Shown here one piece after another: positions 1-7,197 of a stretch of DNA of 12,464 bases. The stretch is taken from contig JAEWKR010000168.1 of the NCBI GenBank assembly GCA_023457715.1, positions 1-12,464 on the forward strand. Direction: 5' to 3'. Positions within the stretch are counted from its first letter, which is position 1; each line of letters begins with the position of its first letter. The stretch comes from Verrucomicrobiota bacterium. GTDB lineage: Bacteria > Verrucomicrobiota > Verrucomicrobiia > Opitutales > Opitutaceae. The notes under the pieces were generated by a model. The model worked only from the letters and a program-made list of their open reading frames with translations. It ran no database searches and was not told where the DNA came from. Made by a program: the position numbers and the translations under genes.

Positions 1-2
1 AA

Positions 3-110
3 GCCGTCCTCACCGAAATGCACCGCATCTCGCGACAAGTGATGCGACTCCGCTTCCCGGATACAGCGCGCAACAAACCGCTGAACAAGAGAGTTTTGCG
101 CCTTATCTAA
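3..110 (+). CDS. C-terminal tail of an unidentified protein (partial, enters from the left edge)
   Basis: An open frame enters at the window edge and runs 35 codons to TAA at 108-110. It ends basic and hydrophobic (NKPLNKRVLRLI). No family can be recognised from this fragment. Directly after the stop comes a TTGGGGTCAGGCC motif of the kind I associate with REP-associated (Y1) transposase genes, so the truncated gene could be such a transposase, but nothing in the 35 residues proves it. It may also be a chance open frame. Confidence 0.3.
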   Translation, partial: AVLTEMHRISRQVMRLRFPDTARNKPLNKRVLRLI

Positions 111-117
111 GCGCCAT

Positions 118-130
118 TGGGGTCAGGCCG
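118..130 (+). repeat. TGGGGTCAGGCCG motif, copy 1
   Basis: The 13-bp string TGGGGTCAGGCCG occurs here, 7 bp after the stop of the left-edge frame, and again at 5163-5175. It resembles the GGGGTCAGGCC and GGGGACAGACC strings often found near REP-associated tyrosine transposase genes. That link is from memory of such sequences and is not shown by this window. Confidence 0.45.
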
Positions 131-187
131 GGATATGTTAAATTGCCTCTCGCAACGCAAGGGCCGCGGACGCAATGCGCCCTGCCC

Positions 188-203
188 CCAAGGCGCGCCT
201 TGG
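188..203. repeat. Perfect 16-bp palindrome
   Basis: CCAAGGCGCGCCTTGG reads the same on both strands. It lies in the non-coding stretch and could be a protein-binding site, a small cruciform or the hairpin of an old transcript end. No T-tract follows on either strand, so a rho-independent terminator is unlikely. Confidence 0.5.
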
Positions 204-484
204 AAGTGAGTACTCGCCCAGCAAATCAGGGCCCAAACGGGTGCCCAGCACAGGTGGCTGGCCGCTGCTCTGTGCATGGGCAGCGCCGAATCCCTGCGTT
301 CGTACTAACCTGAGTCGCGTTAATGGTCGGAAGCAACAACTCGCGGCCTGAGCCCTTTTTCCGCGTGACGACAGAGTGGTCAGTGCAGGGCGGTGCCAGG
401 ATAGCAGGGACCACGAAAGGCGCATGAAAGCGGGCACGGGTGGACAGGGGAGGGCGCGGGAGCCGGCAACGACAAACGCACTTC

Positions 485-489
485 CCGGG
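485..489. repeat. Target-site duplication, left copy (CCGGG)
   Basis: CCGGG lies immediately outside the left inverted repeat and matches CCGGG at 2982-2986 immediately outside the right one. Five base pairs is within the range produced by IS21-family insertion. The string is short and GC-only, so chance identity cannot be excluded. Confidence 0.6.
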
Positions 490-511
490 TGACGACAATT
501 ACACCTCCCTG
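490..511. repeat. IS21 left terminal inverted repeat
   Basis: The 22-bp end begins TGACGACAATTACACC and pairs with the reverse complement of 2960-2981. Mismatches are at positions 2, 3 and 16. The TG start fits the IS21 family. Confidence 0.8.
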
Positions 512-613
512 TCTGTCGCCGTAGGTGACGAGGGGGTGTAGGAGAGCGGAGCTCCCCACTGTTCGGTGCTTGGGTCCGGAACAGATTCCAGAGGAATCGG
601 GGTGGAGAGGGGT

Positions 614-651
614 GTGGGGAGAGGCGGGGCGCAGCCCCGTTCTCTCCCCAC
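614..651 (-). terminator. GC-rich hairpin downstream of istB
   Basis: GTGGGGAGAG (614-623) pairs with CTCTCCCCAC (642-651), then CGGGGC (625-630) with GCCCCG (634-639). There is a small internal loop and a 3-nt GCA apex. It starts 16 bp past the istB stop, where a transcript end would be expected, but has no U-tract. It could be a terminator-like stem, a block to incoming transcription at the IS end, or a structure with another role. Confidence 0.45.
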
Positions 652-666
652 CTCTGTACTCACGAG

Positions 667-1413
667 CTACTTTTGACGTCGCTTCGCCTCGTCGGCCCGG
701 ACGCTGTCGCCGGTAAACTCAAGGATCGTGGCGTGATGGATGAGTCGATCGACCGCGGCCATCGTGGTCATAGGGTCTTTGAAGATCTGGTCCCATTGGG
801 AGAAGACCAGGTTGGAGGTGATCACGACGGACTTGTTCTCGTACCTCTCGGCGAGGAACTGGAAGAGGACTTCCATTTCCTCCCTGGAGTGTTGGACGTA
901 GCCGATGTCATCGATGATCACCGCGTCGAAGCGCTGTAGGCGATTGATCGTCTGAGGTAATCGCAGGTCGCGCTTCGCCGCCAGGAGCTGGTTGACCAGC
1001 TTGTACGCTGGCACAAAGAGGACCTGGAGCTGGTGACGTCGGATCCACTCGTGCCCGAGAGCGGCGGCAAGGTGCGTCTTGCCGCGGCCGGCCATGCCGA
1101 AGCAAAGCAGATTGTCCCCACGACGTACGAAGTCGGCTTCTAGCAAGGTGGGGATCTGCCGCCGGACTTTGTCGGGCAGCCGCTTTTGATCCAGAGTATC
1201 CAGCGTCTTCGCCTTCGGCAGATTGGCCTCGTTGAGCTGGCGCTCGATCTTGCGCTGCAGGCGGTCGTTTGCCTCGGCCTCGAACAGATACTCGAGGAAG
1301 CGCTGGTAGCCCCAGTTCTCCGCTTCGGCTCGTCCGACGGCCTTCTGGTGCTCTCGTGCAATCGTCGGCAGACGTAACGAGCGCAGCAGGATAGGCAGGC
1401 TTGCAGCGGTCAT
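667..1413 (-). CDS. istB: IS21-family helper ATPase IstB
   Basis: A 248-residue AAA+ ATPase of the IstB/DnaC-like group. In IS21 transposition IstB binds ATP, assembles on DNA, selects the target and stimulates the IstA transposase. An alpha-helical N-terminal region (about 1-95) precedes the ATPase core. Walker A is GMAGRGKT (106-113), Walker B is AVIIDD (164-169), the sensor-1 Asn is in TSN (201), and a probable arginine finger is R223 in VDRLIHHA. Length is normal for the family. The start ATG overlaps the istA stop as ATGA and has a strong Shine-Dalgarno 7 nt upstream, so translation is probably coupled. Walker A has Arg where GTGKT is usual, but the essential Gly, Lys and Thr remain. The gene looks intact. 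Confidence 0.95.
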   Translation of the reverse strand: MTAASLPILLRSLRLPTIAREHQKAVGRAEAENWGYQRFLEYLFEAEANDRLQRKIERQLNEANLPKAKTLDTLDQKRLPDKVRRQIPTLLEADFVRRGDNLLCFGMAGRGKTHLAAALGHEWIRRHQLQVLFVPAYKLVNQLLAAKRDLRLPQTINRLQRFDAVIIDDIGYVQHSREEMEVLFQFLAERYENKSVVITSNLVFSQWDQIFKDPMTTMAAVDRLIHHATILEFTGDSVRADEAKRRQK

Positions 1414-2890
1414 GACGCCACCTCCGTGAGCAGATCATCGTAACCGGACAACTCAGGGACGTACGCGGCGATATCACGCGCATGCCCCGGGGTTGGTTCA
1501 CGCAGACTCACTTCGATCTGGTCGGCCGACGGCGGTTCGCCTTGCCGCAGCATATTACCAATGGCCGCGGCGACTCGATCCTCACCCATCACCGCGGCGA
1601 GCTGGAGCAACCGTACGTATCGAGTGCTCGCTTTGCCATCGTCGACGGCGCGCAGCCGGTCATAGGCCTGGCGGAAGACGGGCTGTGGGTACAGCTCTTC
1701 GCGGTACACATAGCGTGCAAACGCCCCGGGCTTGCGCACGAGCGAGTCGATGACGTGCCGATAGTCGATGCGCGGCTGCTGGGACTGAGAGCGGGGATAC
1801 TGCGCGACCAGTTCACCACGGTAGTGGAACGTGACCTCCGCTTCCGTGACTCGCGCCTGGACCATGGCTCCGATCAGCCGGGATGGCACCGAGTAAGCCG
1901 CGTTCTTCACGCGTGCCGTGCTGTAGCAGGATACCCGGACAGTAGCCTCGTAAGCCTCGGGGAAGCGGGTCGCAGGCAGCGGTCGCAGCCGCTGCATCTC
2001 CTCAGCCAGCTTCGCCGCCCTCAGTGCGTTGACACCCGTGCAGACCTTACCGACGAACGCGGCATACTCTGCAACGGTAGCAAAGTCCCGACTACGGCGC
2101 AGGAGCAGATGCTGCTTTAGCCGGCGCTTCAGATGGCCTTGGGCCGATTCAATGTCGCCGTTCTGATTGGGACACTTGATGGCGATCGTCCGTGGCCGGA
2201 CACCGAGGTGTTCGCAAAGCGCAACGTACTCCTCGTTGAGACCACGCTCCTTGCTCCCGCGCTTGAGCTGGTGCGTCGCCGTCGAGCTTTGGTCCGTTTG
2301 GAGTTCATCGGTGATGCCGCCCAGGCGCCAGTACGCTTCCTGTACGCCCAGCTTCAGCGACAACACTGATTCGCTCTGGCAGGGGATCGCCCACTCCCAG
2401 TTCGAGTAGGGCAAGATCGCGTGGGCCAGTTGGTGGGCATAGGCTTGTCCGGCGACCGTAATCCCCAGCTCGTTCGCGTGCGTCCAATCAAACTGCATGC
2501 TCAAACCCGGTTCACGCACCTGCGCGAAGCACACTTCCTTCGGTGGGCCATGTCGGCATCGCCACTGCGTCACTCGCCGCTGGAACGTCCGTAACGCGCG
2601 GCCATCGGCCACCCCGGGGCGCTCCGCTAAAAGATGCTCGAACAGCATCTTCGCCTCCAACTCGGGCGCATCCTCGAGCATCCTCTGCGCTTCCGGCCAG
2701 AGCGCCTCTACCGGGTCAGCACGTGTGCGCCAGGTGTGCGGCTGCTTCATCTCCTCCGGCCCTTGGCCGGCGCGGATGTATCGTCGCGCGGTCTTTACAT
2801 CCATGTCGCCTTCATCGCAGCGTGCGCGAGCACGCCACTGGTATTGTATTCCTTCATCAGTCGTTGGTACTGCCGATCGGTGATCAACAT
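1410..2890 (-). pseudogene. istA: IS21-family transposase IstA, split by a one-base frameshift
   Basis: IstA is the DDE transposase that binds the IS ends and catalyses strand transfer with IstB. The long open frame (2942-1410) carries the catalytic part: the first Asp in QFDWTH, the second in LQTDQSS and the Glu in NGDIESAQGH, which are residues 135, 200 and 248 once the frame is restored. Its first 45 residues match nothing expected. The proper N-terminus lies in another frame from ATG at 2890 (MLITDRQYQRLMKEY, then LAHAAMKA) and contains the helix-turn-helix. That frame runs to position 2808, where one base is missing, and the family sequence resumes as DMDVKTARRYI at 2807. Restored length is about 493 residues, normal for IstA. 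The copy is therefore probably inactive unless the gap is a sequencing error. The stop overlaps the istB start by 4 bp. Confidence 0.9.
1419..1425 (-). promoter_or_regulatory. Shine-Dalgarno of istB inside the istA 3' end
   Basis: GGAGGTG on the minus strand lies 7 nt upstream of the istB ATG (1413), measured from GGAGG. It is one of the few strong Shine-Dalgarno sites in the window. It fixes the istB start and supports re-initiation at the ATGA overlap. Confidence 0.75.
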
Positions 2891-2959
2891 GGGGCCGCGT
2901 AAAGGCCCGATCTTGCCGATCTCGCGGACCAGCGACGCTCACAAAGCCCCGGTCAAAAG

Positions 2960-2981
2960 CAGGGAAGTGTAATTGTCGCTA
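2960..2981. repeat. IS21 right terminal inverted repeat
   Basis: The reverse complement begins TAGCGACAATTACACTT and aligns over 22 bp with the left end, with three mismatches. The outermost dinucleotide reads TA rather than the usual TG, so this end may be mutated. Confidence 0.8.
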
Positions 2982-2986
2982 CCGGG
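2982..2986. repeat. Target-site duplication, right copy (CCGGG)
   Basis: Identical to 485-489 and placed directly outside the right inverted repeat. Confidence 0.6.
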
Positions 2987-3048
2987 GAGCGATGACTGAC
3001 GCTGGGGGCGGGAGGGCGTGCGGCGGATTTGAGGCGGTGCGACCAATC

Positions 3049-3082
3049 CTTCCGCCTAAAGGCGGGACAACGTACTCAAGCC
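3049..3082. repeat. Composite repeat block A, copy 1 (hairpin CCGCCT-AA-AGGCGG)
   Basis: A 34-bp block matching 5238-5271 at 32 of 34 positions. It starts with the hairpin CCGCCTAAAGGCGG (3052-3065), followed by GGACAACGTACTC. A GGATTTGAG string at 3024-3032 precedes it, as an inverted heptamer array precedes copy 2, so the order of parts is the same at both loci. It is non-coding and lies downstream of the alpha/beta hydrolase. Confidence 0.8.
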
Positions 3083-3105
3083 GCGGGCAGGCGCGCGCCG
3101 CCTCA

Positions 3106-3149
3106 ATCTCAAATCTCAAATTTCTAATCTCAAATCCCGGCGCAGCCGG
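3106..3149 (-). repeat. Composite repeat block B, copy 1 (GATTTGA heptamers plus hairpin)
   Basis: A 44-bp block matching 5308-5351 at 43 of 44 positions. On the minus strand it reads CCGGCTGCGCCGG (a CCGGC/GCCGG hairpin with a TGC loop) followed by about four GATTTGA heptamers, one altered to GATTAGA. It begins 7 nt after the stop of the hydrolase gene, in the sense direction of that transcript. Confidence 0.85.
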
Positions 3150-3156
3150 TAGCCGG

Positions 3157-3771
3157 TCAGCGCAGCCGGTCCAGCGCGGCCTTGATCGCCTGCAGGTAAT
3201 TCGGATGCCAGAGCTCGTGGTCGGCGCCGGGGACGTCGGTGTAGGTGTGCTGGCGGTAAAAGTCGCGCACGGCGGTCGCCCGGCGGTGCATCTGCGCGTC
3301 TTCCTTGGCGCCGACGAGGATGTCGGCCGGCGTATTCGCGTTGCCCTCACGGTAGGAGATCATCCACCGCTGTGGCTCGTCGTCATCCTCCAGAAAAAAC
3401 GGTGAGATCGACCCGAGGATGAGGTGCCGGGCCTGGAGCGCGCCCAGATGCGCGTAGAGGGCACCGAGCGAGAAGCCCATGACGATCTTGCCGGCGGTTT
3501 GTGCCCCGACCTGTGGCAACAGATCGCGCGAACCGAAGTTGGGCTGAGGGCCGGTCCACTCGAGGTGCACGAACTCGGTTTCCCAGCCCGAGGCGTGCAC
3601 GAAGTCGACAAAGGGACGGAAACGGCGCTCAGCGCCCGGCATCGGTGGGACGATGGTCAGCGGGCATGCGAAAGGGATGAGCACCGCGTCGAAAACGTCA
3701 ACGGACGGCCGCGGCACTCCGATGCAGGGCGCCCCACGGAAGAAGATCCTCGCCTTGGATCTGCTGATCAC
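3157..3771 (-). CDS. Small alpha/beta-hydrolase fold protein
   Basis: Up to 204 residues with an alpha/beta-hydrolase layout. A nucleophile elbow GFSLG (99-103, Ser101) follows a hydrophobic strand (KIVM). A later strand ILVGAKED presents Asp158 as the likely acid, and GADHELW presents His185 as the likely catalytic histidine. This fits a serine esterase, lipase or thioesterase; the substrate cannot be told. No signal peptide is evident, so it is probably cytoplasmic. The start is uncertain. ATG at 3771 gives an N-terminus with little family character, while GTG at 3684 would start just before the strand and PPMPG loop preceding the elbow region. The gene is divergent from the DUF1593 gene at 3837 with 65 bp between them. 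Its stop is followed within 7 nt by repeat block B. Confidence 0.75.
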   Translation of the reverse strand: MISRSKARIFFRGAPCIGVPRPSVDVFDAVLIPFACPLTIVPPMPGAERRFRPFVDFVHASGWETEFVHLEWTGPQPNFGSRDLLPQVGAQTAGKIVMGFSLGALYAHLGALQARHLILGSISPFFLEDDDEPQRWMISYREGNANTPADILVGAKEDAQMHRRATAVRDFYRQHTYTDVPGADHELWHPNYLQAIKAALDRLR

Positions 3772-3836
3772 CGCACTTTTCGGATCGAATCCGGCGGCCG
3801 ACCGGGTTCAAAGCAGGCTTCCGAGCAGCCATTCGC

Positions 3837-5147
3837 ATGAAACCTCTGCCCTCACTTTTTCTTGTCGCGATCGCCCTCATAGCGCTTGCGCCTCGGATGC
3901 AGGGTGCCGACGCCACCATCGGCAGACCCCGGGTTCTGGTTTCAACCGACATCGGCGGGACGGATTTCGACGACTTCCAATCGATGGTGCACGTGCTCCT
4001 CTATGCCGACGTGCTGGAGATCGAAGGTTTGGTCTCGTCGCCCTGCGGCGGCTCGGGCCGTAAAGAGCGGATCCTGGAGTTGCTCGAGCGCTACGCGCAG
4101 GATTACCCCAATCTGCGCACGTATTCGCCCGATTACCCGGAACCCGGCGCGCTGCGGGCGATGACTCAGCAGGGGGAAGTGGAAACGGCTCCCTACGCAG
4201 GGGTCCGTCGGACGACCGCGGGCTCCGATTGGATTGTGCGCTGCGCCCGGCGCGACGATCCCCGTCCGCTTCATGTTCTCATCTGGGGCGGCCTCGAGGA
4301 TCTCGCGCAGGCCCTGCACGACGCCCCCGACATTCTCCCGAAGCTGCGCGTCTACTACATCGGTGGCCCCAACAAGAAGTGGAGTCCCGATGCTTATCAC
4401 TACCTGGCCACGCACCACCGAAAGCTCTGGATCATCGAATCGAATTCGACCTACTACGGCTGGTTCGTTGGTGGCAATCAGGCGGGTGACTACGAGGCGG
4501 GTGTTTTCTCCGAGAAGCATGCGGCCGGTCGTGGAGCGCTGGGAGATTATTTCGCGAACGGAATTCACTTCGATGGCCGCAAACGCACTGCGCTCAAGAT
4601 GGGCGACACCCCGAGCGTCGCGTGGCTTCTCCGGGGCGACCCTTCGCTGCCGTTTCAACCGGGTTGGGGCGGCCGCTATGTGCGCGCCTGGACCCGCCCC
4701 TACGCCTTGTTCGAGCGGCTGACGACGAAGGCCGACCAAGTCGAGTTTTGCGGCATCCTTGAACTCGCCCTGCCGCTGGGCGACGGTGCGCCCGCGCAAC
4801 CCCAGGCACGGATGGTCATCGAAAACCAATCGCTGGTGGGTCACCCCGACGGCGCGGGGAACATGCGCTTTCGCTTCTGCCCCAAGGAGGCCAAGATCTA
4901 TCGCTACACGATCCGCGGCAACGTTCCTGCCCTCGACGGGCGCACCGGGGAAATCACCGCTGCGCCCATCCTCCTGGCCGCGACGCTAAGCCCCGATCCC
5001 AGGTATCCGAATTGGTGGACCGACGACCCTTCACCCGAGCTGATGGAAGGCGCCCACTATGGCGCCCGGACGGTGAACCGCTGGCGCGATGAATACCTGC
5101 GTGATTTCGCGGAGCGCCTTGAGCGCTGCAGGGTTCCCCGTTCCTGA
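3837..5147 (+). CDS. Secreted DUF1593 (nucleoside-hydrolase-like) protein
   Basis: A 436-residue protein with an apparent Sec signal peptide: MKPLP, a hydrophobic stretch at about 6-18, and probable cleavage near MQGADA at 21-26. The mature part opens with VLVSTDIGGTDFDDFQSMV (33-51), an Asp-rich loop like the metal/ribose-binding loop of nucleoside hydrolases. DIEGLV-type, IWGGLEDLAQAL (149-160) and YYIGGPNKKWSPDA (173-186) segments follow, as in DUF1593 proteins (the Sde182 type found with glycan-degrading systems). The C-terminal third (about 300-436) is probably a beta-rich accessory domain. Likely role: periplasmic or exported hydrolase of a glycoside or nucleoside-like substrate; the true reaction is unknown. 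No clear Shine-Dalgarno precedes the ATG. The last codons overlap a 10-bp string repeated just after the stop. Confidence 0.85.
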   Translation: MKPLPSLFLVAIALIALAPRMQGADATIGRPRVLVSTDIGGTDFDDFQSMVHVLLYADVLEIEGLVSSPCGGSGRKERILELLERYAQDYPNLRTYSPDYPEPGALRAMTQQGEVETAPYAGVRRTTAGSDWIVRCARRDDPRPLHVLIWGGLEDLAQALHDAPDILPKLRVYYIGGPNKKWSPDAYHYLATHHRKLWIIESNSTYYGWFVGGNQAGDYEAGVFSEKHAAGRGALGDYFANGIHFDGRKRTALKMGDTPSVAWLLRGDPSLPFQPGWGGRYVRAWTRPYALFERLTTKADQVEFCGILELALPLGDGAPAQPQARMVIENQSLVGHPDGAGNMRFRFCPKEAKIYRYTIRGNVPALDGRTGEITAAPILLAATLSPDPRYPNWWTDDPSPELMEGAHYGARTVNRWRDEYLRDFAERLERCRVPRS

Positions 5148-5160
5148 AGGGCAGGGTTCC
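5128..5160 (+). repeat. Short direct repeat GCAGGGTTCC at the DUF1593 gene end
   Basis: GCAGGGTTCC occurs at 5128-5137, inside the last codons, and at 5151-5160, just after the TGA, 23 bp apart. It suggests a small local duplication or insertion footprint that may have shaped the C-terminus (RCRVPRS). Confidence 0.5.
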
Positions 5161-5162
5161 AA

Positions 5163-5175
5163 TGGGGTCAGGCCG
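5163..5175 (+). repeat. TGGGGTCAGGCCG motif, copy 2
   Basis: Identical 13-bp copy of 118-130. It lies 16 bp after the DUF1593 stop codon, so both copies follow the end of a plus-strand reading frame. Confidence 0.45.
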
Positions 5176-5189
5176 ATGTCGGGGGCTTT

Positions 5190-5222
5190 GGGATTTGAGA
5201 TATGAAATTTGAGATTTGAGAT
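5190..5222 (+). repeat. GATTTGA heptamer array in inverted orientation
   Basis: A 33-bp array whose reverse complement matches 5308-5340 at 32 of 33 positions. The two arrays form an inverted repeat with an 85-bp spacer that contains block A and the rng terminator. On either strand they could pair into a long stem. Confidence 0.8.
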
Positions 5223-5237
5223 TTGCCAGGCCCAAGG

Positions 5238-5271
5238 CTTCCGCCTGAAGGCGGGACAACGTACTCGAGCC
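5238..5271. repeat. Composite repeat block A, copy 2 (hairpin CCGCCT-GA-AGGCGG)
   Basis: 34 bp matching 3049-3082 with two substitutions. The hairpin is at 5241-5254. The loop change from AA to GA leaves both stem arms identical. Confidence 0.8.
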
Positions 5272-5275
5272 AGCC

Positions 5276-5306
5276 AAAAAAAGGCCGCCGGTTGAGCGGC
5301 GGCCTT
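5276..5306 (-). terminator. Rho-independent terminator of rng
   Basis: On the minus strand AAGGCCGCCG (5306-5297) pairs perfectly with CGGCGGCCTT (5290-5281) around a 6-nt loop and runs into seven T residues (5282-5276). It lies about 47 bp after the rng stop, with repeat block B in between. There is no T-tract on the plus strand, so it acts in one direction, ending the minus-strand rodA-rng transcript. Confidence 0.9.
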
Positions 5307-5307
5307 C

Positions 5308-5351
5308 ATCTCAAATCTCAAATTTCAAATCTCAAATCCCGGCGCAGCCGG
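5308..5351 (-). repeat. Composite repeat block B, copy 2 (GATTTGA heptamers plus hairpin)
   Basis: 44 bp matching 3106-3149 with one substitution. In the sense direction it begins 1 nt after the rng TGA: CCGGCTGCGCCGG, then the heptamers GATTTGA, GATTTGA, AATTTGA, GATTTGA. It forms most of the rng 3' untranslated region before the terminator. Confidence 0.85.
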
Positions 5352-5352
5352 C

Positions 5353-7110
<1,758 letters not shown>

Positions 7111-7197
7111 GGCGGGTGTCTGTGTTCACGGGGCACCCGGATGCGAGGGTCGCGGCGCAGGAGATTCCGGCAGGGCGGTCAATGGCGACGAGGGACT

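Larger units (their letters stand above)
111..489. other. Non-coding stretch left of the IS element
   Basis: No convincing gene is visible on either strand. The open frames here have no recognisable domain, are rich in Arg, Pro and Cys, and one crosses the IS boundary, as expected for chance frames in GC-rich DNA. The stretch holds a RAYT-type motif at 118-130 and a perfect 16-bp palindrome at 188-203. It ends at the IS21 insertion point. Confidence 0.6.
490..2981 (-). mobile_element. IS21-family insertion sequence (2492 bp) with istA and istB
   Basis: The element contains a minus-strand istA-istB pair whose ATGA stop/start overlap is typical of IS21. It is bounded by inverted repeats at 490-511 and 2960-2981 (19 of 22 positions match, sharing the core CGACAATTACAC) and by a CCGGG duplication outside each end. 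The left end starts with the canonical TG; the right end read inward starts TA, which is atypical. istA carries a frameshift, so this copy is probably no longer autonomous. The 490-666 segment after istB is non-coding and contains a hairpin at 614-651. The IS lies 42 bp from the flanking heptamer/hairpin repeat region and interrupts no recognisable gene. Confidence 0.88.

Noticed and set aside
365..373. GTGACGACA at 365-373 resembling the IS left end at 489-497
   Set aside because: Only 9 bp match, it is outside the element and lacks the AATTACAC core, so it is probably chance.
138..498. Minus-strand open frames in the left non-coding region
   Set aside because: Low-complexity Arg/Pro/Cys-rich translations; one crosses the IS21 boundary at 490, so it cannot be an old native gene.
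3942..4844. 300-codon minus-strand open frame opposite the DUF1593 gene
   Set aside because: No signal or fold is visible. The plus strand has a signal peptide and DUF1593 motifs.
3052..5340. Possible CRISPR array from the repeated blocks
   Set aside because: Only two distant copies of the larger blocks; the heptamers are contiguous 7-nt tandem units without spacers, and no cas gene is present.
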